In this document: positions 16,739 through 26,375 of the stretch, in pieces | Numbering within the stretch: position 1 is the first letter of the stretch | Layout of the letters: every line of letters begins with the position of its first letter | Assembly: GCF_017491605.1 (NCBI RefSeq) | Contig: NZ_JAFGYY010000008.1 | Location: forward strand, 1-64,000 | From: Pseudomonas sp. 30_B | Lineage (GTDB): Bacteria; Pseudomonadota; Gammaproteobacteria; Pseudomonadales; Pseudomonadaceae | DNA length: 64,000 nt | Direction: 5' to 3' | Notes under the pieces: model-generated | Seen by the model: the letters and a program-made list of their open reading frames with translations, nothing else | What the model was told of the DNA's origin: nothing | Database searches by the model: none | Position numbers and translations under genes: made by a program

Positions 16739-17527
16739 CTACCCCGCGGCCTGCATCGGCCGCCGCCGCGAGCCGCTGTGCGCCTGCTCCAGCACCATGC
16801 AGTGATCGAGGAACATGCGCATGTAGCCGTAGCTCTTGCAGATCGCCTCGCGCAGGGCCAGGCAGCGCGGCACCGAGAGTTGCGGGCCGTTGAGGGTGCA
16901 GATGATCTCCAGTGCCTCCCACGGGTGATCGTCGTCGTAACGGGCATGCACCTTCAGCCAGCGCATGGCGCTCTTGCGGCTGCCCGCCGGCAGAGTGCGC
17001 TCGTAGGCGTCGCTGGAACAGACCAGCGCCGACCACTCGCCGGTGACACCTTCGATGGCATAGTTGGTGGCCGCCATGGCCAGCGCCAGCTCATCGCTGG
17101 AGCAGGTGTACCAGCACCAGTGGCTGAGGGCATGCAGCTCGCCGGGTACCAGCTGGGTCTTGAGTTCGGCCAGGGTCACACCGTAGCTCTCGGCCCAGTG
17201 CAGCCAGTAGTCGGCATGGTTGAGCTCGACACGGATGTTGCGCATCAGCCAGCGCCGCGCCATGTCTTCGCCGGGGCTGCGGCCGAAGCGGGTCTTGAGC
17301 AGGTTCTGCGACATGTACAGGGGGAACTGCTCCACCACCGGCCAGCCGCCGATGAGGAAGGCGCGCAGCGTCTGGCGGCTGAGCTGACCGTCGCGCAGGC
17401 GCGCGTAGAACGGGTGGTCGACCACCGCCAGGCGACTGCTCTCGCAGTCCTGCACCAGGCGCTGGGCCCAGAGGGGGTAACTGGAAAGCTCCTTGAGCGG
17501 CCCACTACGAACAAAGGTCTCGTTCAT
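16739..17527 (-). CDS. Heme-oxygenase-like (HDO/TenA-PqqC fold) protein
   Basis: 262 residues, all-helical. Resembles the iron-containing redox enzyme group of the TenA/PqqC/heme-oxygenase-like superfamily. Possible di-iron ligands: Glu/His in RNIRVELNHADYW, Glu in YAIEGVTGEWS, and His/Asp in VHARYDDDHPWEALEI, an arrangement like that of HDO enzymes such as UndA/SznF. It is not PqqC: no pqq genes are nearby. Cytoplasmic, no signal. The reaction is unknown. Confidence 0.7.
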   Translation of the reverse strand: MNETFVRSGPLKELSSYPLWAQRLVQDCESSRLAVVDHPFYARLRDGQLSRQTLRAFLIGGWPVVEQFPLYMSQNLLKTRFGRSPGEDMARRWLMRNIRVELNHADYWLHWAESYGVTLAELKTQLVPGELHALSHWCWYTCSSDELALAMAATNYAIEGVTGEWSALVCSSDAYERTLPAGSRKSAMRWLKVHARYDDDHPWEALEIICTLNGPQLSVPRCLALREAICKSYGYMRMFLDHCMVLEQAHSGSRRRPMQAAG

Positions 17528-17603
17528 CCAAGGCTCCGTTGCCGATCAATCCATGCAAGCACCGGTCAAACTGGCCTCAGATTAGTCCTCCGCGCCGCTG
17601 GCG

Positions 17604-20063
17604 TCACCGTCCGGAGGTTGTGTTCGCTCCAGCGGTCGCCATTTCCGCCTCACGCAGGAAGCTGCGAGTGAAGGGTTGCGGTCGGGCGAGGCCATAGCCC
17701 TGAGCATAATCGACGCCGATCTCCCGCAAAACTTCGAGGATTTCCTGCGATTCGACGAACTCCGCCACTGTGCGCTTGCCCATGACATGGCCGATCTGGT
17801 TGATCACCTGGACCATGGCCCGGTCGATGGGGTCTTCGAGCATGTCCTTGATGAAACTGCCGTCGATCTTCAGGTAATCCACCGGCAAATGCTTGAGGTA
17901 GACGAAGGAGGACATGCCGGCGCAGAAGTCGTCGAGGGAGAAGCGGTAGCCCAGGGCCTTTAGCTCCTGGATGAAGCGGGTCGCGTTGACCAGGTTGGCG
18001 ATCGCGCTGGTTTCGGTGACCTCGAAGCAGATGCTCGCCGGGGCGATGCCGTAGCGCGGCTGCAGGTCGCGGAGGAAGTCGAGGAAGGTGTCGTCGCCGA
18101 TGGTCGCTCCGGACAGGTTGATCGCGCAGGTATGGATCGGCTCGTAGTCCCCCTCCAGCGCGCGGGCAGCCAGGATCTTGAAGGCGTTTTCGACCACCCA
18201 GCGGTCAATCTCCGTCATCAGGCCATAGCGCTCCGCGGCCGGGATGAAATTGATCGGCGCCACCAGCCGCCCGCTCTCGTCGTTCAGGCGCAGCAGCAAT
18301 TCGACATGGGCGCCCTCCTGCGCATCCGGATCGACCGGGTAGATCGGCTGTCCGTACAGACAGAAGCGCTCCTCGTCCAGCGCCAGGCGGATACGCTGGA
18401 CCCAGGCCATCTCGCCGACGCGGGTCGACAGTTCGGTATCGTCGGGGCGGAACACCTGGGCGCGGTTGCGGCCCTTCTCCTTGGCCATGTAGCAGGCCAT
18501 GTCGGCGCAGCGCAGCGCCTCCTCCACCGACACCAGCATCGACGACACATGCACCACGCCGATGCTGACGGTGATGTTGAATGGCCGGGTCTCCCAGATG
18601 AAATGAAGGCCCTGGACGGTCAGGCGGATGCGCTCGCCGATCTGCTCGGCCATTTCCGGCGGGCAGTTCTCCAGCAGGATGCCGAACTCGTCGCCACCCA
18701 GCCGCGCCAGGGTGTCGCCGTCGCGCAGGCACTGCTGCAGCACCGAGCACACCTGGCGCAGCAGTTCGTCGCCGGCGGCGTGGCCGCAGGTGTCGTTGAC
18801 CAGCTTGAACTGGTCCAGGTCCAGGTACATCAGCGCATGGCGGTCGTCCATGTGCACCGAGCGCTCCATCGCCTGCTTCAGGCGGAATTCGAACTCGCGA
18901 CGGTTGGTCAGGCCGGTCAGCGCGTCGTGGGTCGCCTGCCAGGACAGGCTGGCCATGTACTGGCGTTCGCGGGTCATGTCATGCATGACCAGCACCACGC
19001 CAACCACCTTGCCATCGGCATGGATCGGCGTGCCCACCAGCGTCACCGCCACGCTGGTGCCGTCCAGGCGCTGGATCAGCTTGCTCGACTCGCTGCCGCC
19101 GTCCACTTCGCCGCGCAGGATCTGCCCTACCAGCGGCAGGCCCTCCTCCTGGTCGGCCTCGTCGATTATCCGCAGCAGCGACCGCAGCGGCAGGCCCACG
19201 GCCATGGAACTGTCCCAGCCGATCAGGCGCTCGGCGGCCGGGTTGAAATAGGCGATGCACTCCTGGGCATCGAGGGTCACCACGCCGTCGCCGATCGCCG
19301 CCAGGGTGGTCTGGGCGCGCTCCCGCTCGGTGTCCAGGGCACTTTCGAAGACCCGTTGCTGATGCACCAGCTTGAGGGTGCGCCAGATCGCCAGGAGGAT
19401 CAGCGCCAGCCCCGCCAGGCAGTTGATCACCAGCAGCACCCACATCAACATCCGCGAGCCCTTGCCCAGGGCCGCGGAGAAGGCCATGGCAGCCGGCGTC
19501 ACGCCGTCGTTGATGCCCTGGATGCGGTCGTTCCAGTAGCTCAGGTCGCCGGGATTCACGGTGCCGGCGCGGATGCTGCCGTGCATCTCGTCGGCCACCT
19601 GCAGGAGTTGGTCGAGGTAGGTATCGCCGATGATCCAGCGCTTCACCGCCTCGTCGAAAAAGCTGTATTCGTGGAAGTAGCGGTACAGCCAGATCAGGCT
19701 GTTGACGTCGTCCGGATGATTGCCGCCCTCCAGCGCGCCCTGCCGCGCCTGCTCGATGTCCGGCGGGTCCTGGTCGAGGGCCGTGCGGAAGGTGCGGTCG
19801 CCCAGCGGGATGGCAATGGCGGTCTGGTAGCGGCGGTAGTCTTCCGGGGCTCGGGTCTGGCCATAGCGTTGCAGGTAGTGGATGGCATCCTTCTGCCCCT
19901 TGGACCAGAGGCTTTCCCCGCCCACGTACGCCCGCACGCCGGAAAGAATGTACAGGCTGCCCGCGGCAATCAGCGCCTGCAGCAGTACCACTGCCATGAA
20001 CGGCCATATCAGCCGCAGCAGCCGGGTTCTTCGACGAGTCGGCATAAGCCCCAAGGCATCCAT
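17604..20063 (-). CDS. rbdA: RbdA-like membrane PAS-GGDEF-EAL protein (c-di-GMP turnover)
   Basis: 819 residues. Two membrane helices (about 20-45 and 207-230) flank a periplasmic sensor region; then PAS (about 255-370), GGDEF (intact GGDEF in LARLGGDEFGILL, about 450) and EAL (about 570-805). The EAL signature reads ELLLRL, as in several active proteins; other catalytic residues are visible (NLSG, EVTET, DDF, KIDGSFI, EFVES, QGY). Loop 6 is DDFCAG instead of the usual DDFGTG. Architecture, length and location near hpd match P. aeruginosa RbdA, a GTP-stimulated phosphodiesterase that promotes biofilm dispersal. The call of rbdA rests on this context and domain order. GTG and ATG starts further in are possible. 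Confidence 0.75.
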   Translation of the reverse strand: MDALGLMPTRRRTRLLRLIWPFMAVVLLQALIAAGSLYILSGVRAYVGGESLWSKGQKDAIHYLQRYGQTRAPEDYRRYQTAIAIPLGDRTFRTALDQDPPDIEQARQGALEGGNHPDDVNSLIWLYRYFHEYSFFDEAVKRWIIGDTYLDQLLQVADEMHGSIRAGTVNPGDLSYWNDRIQGINDGVTPAAMAFSAALGKGSRMLMWVLLVINCLAGLALILLAIWRTLKLVHQQRVFESALDTERERAQTTLAAIGDGVVTLDAQECIAYFNPAAERLIGWDSSMAVGLPLRSLLRIIDEADQEEGLPLVGQILRGEVDGGSESSKLIQRLDGTSVAVTLVGTPIHADGKVVGVVLVMHDMTRERQYMASLSWQATHDALTGLTNRREFEFRLKQAMERSVHMDDRHALMYLDLDQFKLVNDTCGHAAGDELLRQVCSVLQQCLRDGDTLARLGGDEFGILLENCPPEMAEQIGERIRLTVQGLHFIWETRPFNITVSIGVVHVSSMLVSVEEALRCADMACYMAKEKGRNRAQVFRPDDTELSTRVGEMAWVQRIRLALDEERFCLYGQPIYPVDPDAQEGAHVELLLRLNDESGRLVAPINFIPAAERYGLMTEIDRWVVENAFKILAARALEGDYEPIHTCAINLSGATIGDDTFLDFLRDLQPRYGIAPASICFEVTETSAIANLVNATRFIQELKALGYRFSLDDFCAGMSSFVYLKHLPVDYLKIDGSFIKDMLEDPIDRAMVQVINQIGHVMGKRTVAEFVESQEILEVLREIGVDYAQGYGLARPQPFTRSFLREAEMATAGANTTSGR

Positions 20064-20399
20064 AACGTGCTCAGACTTCCTTCTTCTTATCCCTGGAAAG
20101 CCGCACCGGGCGGATCAGGCTCGCGCCGCCTAGGGGAAATTCTCTATTACTACTCTTTACTCATAGCCGATCACGGAAAATCCTCAAACCGCATTGCAGG
20201 GCTCCCGCTCGGCTGTCGACGTGTTGTTCTGCTGAAACGCTGATGGCCCAATGCCTCTTCTTGTTCCTCACAGCCATTCGTCGGCAGCCCTGCGTCCGAC
20301 CGGCGGCCCGCCACGATGCGCCTTCCCGGCACTTGCGCGAACAAATGCCATGAGTCATACCTCTGCCAATCGTGCAATCTGCAAGCCCGGAGTAACCCC
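20064..20399. other. Divergent intergenic region rbdA/luxR-type
   Basis: 336 bases holding both promoters. I see no REP, strong palindrome or small gene. The part from 20140 to 20250 is AT-richer than its surroundings. Confidence 0.5.
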
Positions 20400-21503
20400 A
20401 TGCAGAGTCGGGATATGGAAGTGCTGTACGACCAGTTGGTGGGGCTTTCCTATGAATGCGTGCTGGACGAGAGCGCCTGGCTGCCCTTGCTCTCGGGACT
20501 GATCGACGCCACCGGCCGCCAGCAGGGTGCCTTGCTGTTCTGGGACCAGACCCAGGACGGTGCCCTGGCCAGCGAGATCAATCTGTGCGATCCCGGCGCC
20601 ATCGAGCTCTACAACCGCGATTTCTGCAATATCGATCCGTCCAAGGGCTTCATGCTCCACCGCCCCGTGGGCAACTGGTACCACGACCTGATGGAGTACG
20701 GCCCGGAGCGAATCCGCCGCGACCCTTACTACCAGGAGTTCCAGTTGCCCAACGACATGCTCAACGTGTCGTGCCTGAAGCTCAACGAGCAGGCCACCGC
20801 CGGCATCTACCTGTCGGTGCTGACCAGCGTCGGCGCACGCTACCCCACAGCCGACGAACAGGCCCTGCTGAACCGCCTGAGCCAGCACCTGATCCGCGCC
20901 GCACGGATGTTCGAGCGGATCGGCGATATGCGCCAGGAACTGGCCAAGCGCGACCTGCTGCTCGACCAGCATCCCACGCCGCTGTGGCTGCTCGACGGCG
21001 ACACCCGGGTGCTCTATGCCAACCAGGCCGCGCAACGGCAACTGGGGCAGCCCAAGGCGGCGTTCTACGAAGTGTTCGGACGCCTGCATTGCCGCCAGCA
21101 CAATGCCCGCCTGCAGGCGCTGGTGCGCCACGCCGCACCGCGCCAGGGCAAGGGGAAGGCGGGATGGCTGCCGCTCAGCGATGGCAGCGCGCTGGAGCTG
21201 CTGGTCACCCCGGTGCCGGCCGAGGCCGGTTTCAACCAGAACTTCCAGCGCCCTCTGGCCCTGCTCGCCCTGCTCGACCCGCAGCGCCAGAGCCGCCTGC
21301 TCAGCGAACTGTTCGGCCTCACCCCGGCCGAGCAGCGCCTGGGCGACCTTCTGGTACGCGGACTTTCGCCGGAGCAATGCACCGAGTACCTGGGCACCTC
21401 CATCAATACCGTGCGCAGCCAGCTGCGCGCGCTGTTCCGCAAGACCCACACCAGCCGCCAGGCGGAGCTGGTCAGCTTGCTGATGCGCCTGGGGCAGCGC
21501 TGA
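20400..21503 (+). CDS. LuxR-family (C-terminal HTH) transcriptional regulator
   Basis: 367 residues from the ATG at 20400, with GGAG at 20389-20392; a longer reading from 20316 adds a Cys-rich stretch with no support. No receiver domain and no autoinducer-binding signature are seen. The N-terminal ~200 residues look like a GAF/PAS-type sensor (a PAS-like segment around LLLDQHPTPLWLLDGDTRVLYAN). The C-terminal LuxR helix-turn-helix is GLTPAEQRLGDLLVRGLS...TSINTVRSQLRALFRKT. Possibly linked to the divergent rbdA-like gene or the downstream methyltransferase. Signal unknown. Confidence 0.85.
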   Translation: MQSRDMEVLYDQLVGLSYECVLDESAWLPLLSGLIDATGRQQGALLFWDQTQDGALASEINLCDPGAIELYNRDFCNIDPSKGFMLHRPVGNWYHDLMEYGPERIRRDPYYQEFQLPNDMLNVSCLKLNEQATAGIYLSVLTSVGARYPTADEQALLNRLSQHLIRAARMFERIGDMRQELAKRDLLLDQHPTPLWLLDGDTRVLYANQAAQRQLGQPKAAFYEVFGRLHCRQHNARLQALVRHAAPRQGKGKAGWLPLSDGSALELLVTPVPAEAGFNQNFQRPLALLALLDPQRQSRLLSELFGLTPAEQRLGDLLVRGLSPEQCTEYLGTSINTVRSQLRALFRKTHTSRQAELVSLLMRLGQR

Positions 21504-21623
21504 TCCGGCGAACTTCATCATTCATTCAGATGATGGCCTGCGGCCGCGTCCCCCCTAACGTGATGACTGAAGTACCGGCCCGGCAAGGGCCGGCCACGCA
21601 ATCGGCATCCCAGGTGGACGGCA

Positions 21624-22511
21624 ATGGACAATCGGACCCAGCAGAATCCGGAATCGATCACTCAAGCCATCGAAGAACTCGAACGGCAACTGCGCCGCAT
21701 CAAGGACAGCAACTCCGAGTTGCTGGCGCTGGCCATCGGTCACTCAGCGCCCGTGGAACAATCCCGGGTCCTGCCCTTCCCCCGCCGGCGCGAGCGGCCG
21801 ATGGGCGAAGGTGCCGGCAACGCCGTGCTGCTGGATTATCTCTACGGCATCGACAGCACCCTGCCCTCCGTGCTGCCCGACGGGCCCACCGATGAGCTGT
21901 TCCGCTACGCCAGTTCCGCGCCCGCCTCGCGCGCCCTGCGCTCGCGCCGCCAGTTGCTGGCACGGGAGATCGACCGCACCTGCGAGCAATTCGGCGGTCA
22001 GGCGCGCATCCTCTGCGTGGGCTGCGGCCACCTGCGCGAGGCGGACCTTTCGCGAGCCGTGCGCGACGGGCATTTCCGCGAGTTCGTCGCCCTCGAGGCC
22101 CAGCTCCAGTCGCTGCAAACCGTGGAATCCTGCTACGCCGCGCAAGGCATCCGGGCCGTGCATTGCGGCCTCGACGAGCTGTTCTACAGCCGCAACGACC
22201 TCCGTCATTTCGACCTGATCTACTGCGCCGGGCTCTATGAAGTCCTCAACGACCAGGACGCCCACGACCTCACCCGCAACCTGTTCGCCCGCCTGCTGCC
22301 GGGCGGGCGCCTGCTGCTGAGCAACTTCCTGCCGGGGATACCGGACATCGCCTATCTGGAGGGGCTGCTGGACTGGGAGCCGCACTACCGCAGCGACGCC
22401 GAGCTGATCGACCTGCTGCAGGGCATCACCCACAAGGACATCAGCCAAACGCGAATCTTCCACGACCTGGGTAACTGCGTGAGCTTCCTCGAGGTCACCC
22501 GCTTCGGCTGA
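21624..22511 (+). CDS. Class I SAM-dependent methyltransferase
   Basis: 295 residues. A short N-terminal coiled-coil-like helix (SITQAIEELERQLRRIKDSN) precedes a Rossmann methyltransferase domain with motif I ILCVGCGHLREADLS (about 129-143), an acidic post-I residue in FVALEAQ, and DLIYCAGLYEVLND (motif IV-like). It resembles proteins annotated as extracellular-factor 3-hydroxypalmitate methyl ester biosynthesis enzymes, but the match is general. It follows the LuxR gene after 120 bases. The ribosome site is weak (GGTGGA). Confidence 0.75.
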   Translation: MDNRTQQNPESITQAIEELERQLRRIKDSNSELLALAIGHSAPVEQSRVLPFPRRRERPMGEGAGNAVLLDYLYGIDSTLPSVLPDGPTDELFRYASSAPASRALRSRRQLLAREIDRTCEQFGGQARILCVGCGHLREADLSRAVRDGHFREFVALEAQLQSLQTVESCYAAQGIRAVHCGLDELFYSRNDLRHFDLIYCAGLYEVLNDQDAHDLTRNLFARLLPGGRLLLSNFLPGIPDIAYLEGLLDWEPHYRSDAELIDLLQGITHKDISQTRIFHDLGNCVSFLEVTRFG

Positions 22512-24305
22512 TCAGTTCTGCTGCAAGTGACCGTACAGGCGGGCATAGAGCCCGCCTTCGGCGATCAGCTGCTGATGATCGCCATCCTCGGCAATGCGCC
22601 CGCCATCGAACACCAGCACCCGGTCCGCCTGCTTAACCGCTGACAGGCGGTGGGCGATGATCAGGGTGGTGCGCCCTTCCAGGAAGCGCCCCAGCGCCTG
22701 GTGCAAGGCGTACTCGGTGGCCGCATCCAGCGCCGAGGTCGCCTCGTCGAGGATCACCACCCGGGGTTCGGCCAGCACCATGCGGGCGATGGCCAAGCGC
22801 TGCCGCTGGCCGCCGGAGAGCCGCACGCCGGAGCGGCCCACCACGCTGTCCAGGCCTTGCGGCAGGGTGAGGATGGTGTCCGCCAGTTGCGCCACTTCCA
22901 GCGCGCGCCAGCAGGCTTCGTCGCTGCGTTCGCGGCCCATGGTCAGGTTGGCGCGCACCGTGTCGTTGAACAGCGCCGGGTGCTGCAGCACCACGGCCAC
23001 ATGCTCGCGCACGCAAGCCAGGCCGATTTCTTCCAGCGCCACGCCGCCGTAGCGGATGCTGCCGGACTGCGGCTGGTAAAGACCCAGCAGCAACTGCACC
23101 AGGGTGCTCTTGCCGCCGCCGCTGGCGCCGACAATGGCGACTTTCTCGCCGGCGGCAATGTCCAGGTCCATGCCATCGAGCACCCGTTCGTCGCGGTAGG
23201 CGAAGCTCAGGTCGCGCACCTGGATGCCAACCGTGCCCTGACCGACGAAGGGATCGCGGCGCGGCGGATACTGCGGCTCGTCGGCGCGGGCCAGCAGCTC
23301 GTTGATGCGGGTCAGCGCGCCGCCGGCGGCGTAGAAGGCGTATTGCAGGCTGAGCAGTTGCTCCACCGGGCCGATCATGAACCAGAGGTAGCTGAACACC
23401 GCGAGCATCTGGCCGATCGACAGGTCGGAAAACAGCACGGTGAGCATCGCCGCCGCACGGAACAGGTCGATGCCGAACTGGAACAACAGGCCACTGGCGC
23501 GTCCGGCCGCGTCGCTCTTCCACTGCGAGGCCACCGCATAGTCGCGTACCTCGCGAGCGCGCACACCCAGGCGGCCGAGGAAGAAGCCCTGGCGGTTGCC
23601 GGCGCGCACTTCCTGGATGGCTTCCAGGGTTTCGGTCAGCGCCTGGGTGAAGCGCGCCGTGCTGTCGTTCTCCAGTTTCTTCAGGTGCTTGACGCGCTTG
23701 CCCAGCTGCACCGTGGCGAAGATCACCAGCGGGTTGAACAGCAGGATCAGCAGCGCCAGCTTCCAGTGCATCCAGATCAGGATGCCGGCGGTGCCACAGA
23801 GGGTCAGCAGCGCCACCAGGAAGCGGCTCAGAGTGTCGCCGACGAACTTGTCGAGGGTATCGAGATCGGTGACCAGGTGCGCGCTGACCGAACCGCCGCC
23901 GAGGGTTTCGTACTCGCTCAGGGCGATACGCTTCAGGCGCTCGATCAGACGCAGGCGGATGCGGTACACCACGTCCTTGGACAGCCGAGCGAACAGCCTG
24001 GCCTGGAGCACGTTGAACACCAGCGCGCAGCTGCGCAGCACCAGGGTCACCAGCAGCATCAGGCCGATGTAGCCGGCGGGCTTCTGCCAGCCGTCGGGCA
24101 GCCAGTGGTTCATCACCTGCAAGGCGGCGTCGCCCTTGCCCAGCAGCACTTCGTCCACCAGCAGCGGCAGCAGCAGCGGGATCGGCACGCTGCAGGCAGT
24201 GGCCAGCACGGCGACCAGGTTGGCGAGGAGCAGGGCCTTGCGGTGGCGGAAAGCGAGCCGGCGAATCTCCGCCCAGCTCAGGCGGTCAGCGGACAGCTCA
24301 GGCAT
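22512..24305 (-). CDS. ABC exporter, fused permease/ATPase (MsbA-like half-transporter)
   Basis: 597 residues. N-terminal six-helix exporter domain (about 20-320), then nucleotide-binding domain with Walker A GASGGGKST (about 392), signature LSGGQRQRLAIARM, Walker B VVILDEATSALD and H-loop IAHRLS. Works as a dimer at the inner membrane to export lipids, peptides or drugs; the substrate is not evident. It overlaps the upstream DsbA-like gene by 8 bases and is third in trhO - dsbA-like - ABC on the minus strand. The same trio occurs in P. aeruginosa (family knowledge). Confidence 0.88.
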   Translation of the reverse strand: MPELSADRLSWAEIRRLAFRHRKALLLANLVAVLATACSVPIPLLLPLLVDEVLLGKGDAALQVMNHWLPDGWQKPAGYIGLMLLVTLVLRSCALVFNVLQARLFARLSKDVVYRIRLRLIERLKRIALSEYETLGGGSVSAHLVTDLDTLDKFVGDTLSRFLVALLTLCGTAGILIWMHWKLALLILLFNPLVIFATVQLGKRVKHLKKLENDSTARFTQALTETLEAIQEVRAGNRQGFFLGRLGVRAREVRDYAVASQWKSDAAGRASGLLFQFGIDLFRAAAMLTVLFSDLSIGQMLAVFSYLWFMIGPVEQLLSLQYAFYAAGGALTRINELLARADEPQYPPRRDPFVGQGTVGIQVRDLSFAYRDERVLDGMDLDIAAGEKVAIVGASGGGKSTLVQLLLGLYQPQSGSIRYGGVALEEIGLACVREHVAVVLQHPALFNDTVRANLTMGRERSDEACWRALEVAQLADTILTLPQGLDSVVGRSGVRLSGGQRQRLAIARMVLAEPRVVILDEATSALDAATEYALHQALGRFLEGRTTLIIAHRLSAVKQADRVLVFDGGRIAEDGDHQQLIAEGGLYARLYGHLQQN

Positions 24306-24933
24306 GCCGCCCGCGCTCCAGCCAGCGATCCAGCAGCGGCGCCAGCTCGCTGAGCGGCTGGTAGCCGTTGGTCAGCAGGGCCAGTTGGCCATCGCGCTCG
24401 GCCAGCAGCGTGGGGAAGCCGGCGATACCCAGGTCGCGGGCCCAGGAGAAATCGGCCAGGGTCGCCAGGTGGTTTTCCTGGCTGTCGAAGGCTGCGGCGA
24501 ACTCGATGCGCGGCAGACCGGCGCGTTCGGCCAGCTCGGTGAGCACGCTGGCCTGGGTGACGTCACGGCCTTCGGCGTAGAACGCCTGCTGGATCAGGCC
24601 GACCAGCGCCCAGGCGCAGTCTTCGTCGAGGCGTCGGGCGGTGACCACCGCCCGGCAGGCCGGCTCGGTGTCGTAGACGAAACCGTCGGGCAGCGCCCCC
24701 TCGAAGCGGAACGGCTGGCCGGTAGCGTCGTGCACCGCCTGCCAGTGCTCGAGAATGTAGCGCTTGGTGGCCGGCTCCAGTGCGGCGCCCTGCCCCGTGC
24801 GCAGCCCGCCCATCACCAGCGCCAACGGCACGCCGGCGGCGCGCGCCTGCTCGACCAGCTGCCCGGCCACCGGGGCGAAACCCCAGCACCAGGAGCACAT
24901 CGGGTCCATCACATAGAGCAGGCGGCTTTTCAC
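24298..24933 (-). CDS. DsbA-family thioredoxin-fold protein (FrnE-like)
   Basis: 211 residues, no signal peptide, so cytoplasmic. Active-site CSWC at Cys13-Cys16 in MDPMCSWCWGF, helical insertion (about 60-140) and cis-Pro in GIAGFPTLL, as in the FrnE/2-hydroxychromene-2-carboxylate isomerase branch of DsbA-like proteins. Probably a disulfide reductase or isomerase; substrate unknown. It starts 3 bases after the trhO stop and overlaps the ABC exporter gene, so all three are translationally coupled. Confidence 0.85.
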   Translation of the reverse strand: MKSRLLYVMDPMCSWCWGFAPVAGQLVEQARAAGVPLALVMGGLRTGQGAALEPATKRYILEHWQAVHDATGQPFRFEGALPDGFVYDTEPACRAVVTARRLDEDCAWALVGLIQQAFYAEGRDVTQASVLTELAERAGLPRIEFAAAFDSQENHLATLADFSWARDLGIAGFPTLLAERDGQLALLTNGYQPLSELAPLLDRWLERGRHA

Positions 24934-24936
24934 GTG

Positions 24937-25872
24937 TCAGTTCTCCGCGCGGGGGTCACGGCCAATGGGGTGCGGCTGGTTGCGCTGGCGCGCCAGCTCG
25001 ATCTGTTTCTGCCGCTCGCGGGCACTGGCGCGGGTCTTCTCCGGCAGCGAATCCCAGCAGTGCGGGCAACTGATGCCAGGGGCGTAATGCTCGGAGGCAC
25101 GGTCCTCGGCCGAGATCGGATTACGGCAGGCATGGCACTGATCGTAGTCGCCCTCGGTCAGGTCATGGCGCACGGTCACGCGGTTGTCGAACACGAAGCA
25201 ATCGCCACGCCAGAGGGTTTCGGCCTCGGGCACCTCCTCCAGGTACTTGAGGATGCCGCCCTTGAGGTGGAACACCTCTTCGAAGCCTTCGCTGAGCATG
25301 TAGCTCGACGCCTTCTCGCAGCGGATGCCGCCGGTGCAGAACATCGCGACCTTCTTGTGCCTGGCCGGATCGTAATGCGCGCGGATGTAGTCGGGGAACT
25401 CGCGGAACGACTTGGTCTTCGGATCGATGGCGCCCTCGAAGGTACCGATGGCCACTTCGTAGTCGTTGCGGGTGTCGATCAGCAGCACTTCCGGGTCGGA
25501 AATCAGCGCGTTCCAGTCCCTGGGCTCGACGTAGGTGCCGACCTTGGCGTTCGGGTCCACGCCCGGCACGCCGAGGGTGACGATTTCCTTCTTCAGCTTC
25601 ACCTTGGTGCGGTAGAAGGGTTGCTCGTCGCAGTAGGACTCCTTGTGGTCCACGTCGGCCAGGCGCGGGTCATTGCGCAGCCAGGCGAGCAGGCCATCGA
25701 TACCGGCGCGGGTGCCGGAGACGGTGCCGTTGATGCCTTCCTCGGCAAGCAGCAGGGTGCCCTTCACGCCATTGTCCAGCAGGGTCTGCAGCAGGGGTTC
25801 GCGCAGGGCGACGTAGTCGGGCAGGGAGACGAACTTGTACAACGCCGCGACGACGATTCGTTCGGTGGTCAT
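24937..25872 (-). CDS. trhO: tRNA uridine(34) hydroxylase TrhO (YceA family)
   Basis: 311 residues. Acylphosphatase-like N-terminal domain, then a rhodanese domain with the catalytic cysteine in [11 protein letters not shown], and a C-terminal Cys cluster (CHACRN...CPHCWDSL) that probably binds zinc. TrhO forms 5-hydroxyuridine at position 34 of tRNAs in an O2-dependent way, the first step to cmo5U/mo5U. First gene of a three-gene minus-strand operon. The start [15 protein letters not shown] is standard, with ACTGGAG upstream. Confidence 0.94.
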   Translation of the reverse strand: MTTERIVVAALYKFVSLPDYVALREPLLQTLLDNGVKGTLLLAEEGINGTVSGTRAGIDGLLAWLRNDPRLADVDHKESYCDEQPFYRTKVKLKKEIVTLGVPGVDPNAKVGTYVEPRDWNALISDPEVLLIDTRNDYEVAIGTFEGAIDPKTKSFREFPDYIRAHYDPARHKKVAMFCTGGIRCEKASSYMLSEGFEEVFHLKGGILKYLEEVPEAETLWRGDCFVFDNRVTVRHDLTEGDYDQCHACRNPISAEDRASEHYAPGISCPHCWDSLPEKTRASARERQKQIELARQRNQPHPIGRDPRAEN

Positions 25873-25941
25873 GCATCACTCCAGTGGTCGCCCGCGTAAA
25901 GGGCGGACCGGGTCTTGGGAATTACAACAGCTGAAAATGAC

Positions 25942-25963
25942 AGCGCCGGCGAGAGCCGGCGCT
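25942..25963 (-). terminator. Hairpin downstream of bolA
   Basis: AGCGCCGGC-gaga-GCCGGCGCT, 9 perfect pairs, followed on the minus strand by TGTCATTTTC. Probable terminator of the bolA transcript; the T-tract is weak. Confidence 0.55.
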
Positions 25964-26027
25964 GGGAGTCGCATTCTACCGGAGCGGGGCGTTGCCCGCA
26001 TCCGCAGCTGATCAGTGCGGCCTGCCG

Positions 26028-26336
26028 TCAATGCAGATCATGCATGCTGCCGCCACGACAGGTCGGCGACTCCGGCGCCTGTCCCTGCTGCGCCCACTCC
26101 TCCGGGGTGTAGGTGTGCAGGGCGAGCGCGTGGAACTGCCCCATCAAGTCGCCCAGGCTGGCGTAGACCTTCTGGTGCCGCTTCACCGCGTTCAGCCCGG
26201 CGAATACCGGGCTGACGATCACGGCCTTGTAGTGCGTTTCCTGCCCGCGGCTGTGCATGTGGCTCTCGTCGAGCACATCGAGGTGCTGCGGTTCGAGGAC
26301 ACCCAGGGCGGATTGGATACGGTCACGCATGCTCAT
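26028..26336 (-). CDS. bolA: BolA-family protein
   Basis: 102 residues. Class II KH-like fold with the family signature HSRGQETHYKAVIVSPVFAGLNAVKRHQKVYASL; a conserved His (RHQ) and a C-terminal CRGGS-MHDLH tail offer ligands for the [2Fe-2S] cluster shared with a monothiol glutaredoxin. BolA proteins act in iron-sulfur trafficking and stationary-phase morphology and regulation. Start could be Met1 or Met3 (MSMRDR). It lies 39 bases after the DUF2059 gene on the same strand. Confidence 0.92.
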   Translation of the reverse strand: MSMRDRIQSALGVLEPQHLDVLDESHMHSRGQETHYKAVIVSPVFAGLNAVKRHQKVYASLGDLMGQFHALALHTYTPEEWAQQGQAPESPTCRGGSMHDLH

Positions 26337-26375
26337 GTCGGTTCTCTGTCAGCAATTCAGGAAAAGCCAGGGAAA

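Noticed and set aside
16739..17527. PqqC
   Set aside because: Fold class is shared, but no pqqA-F neighbours and no PqqC-specific motifs are present.
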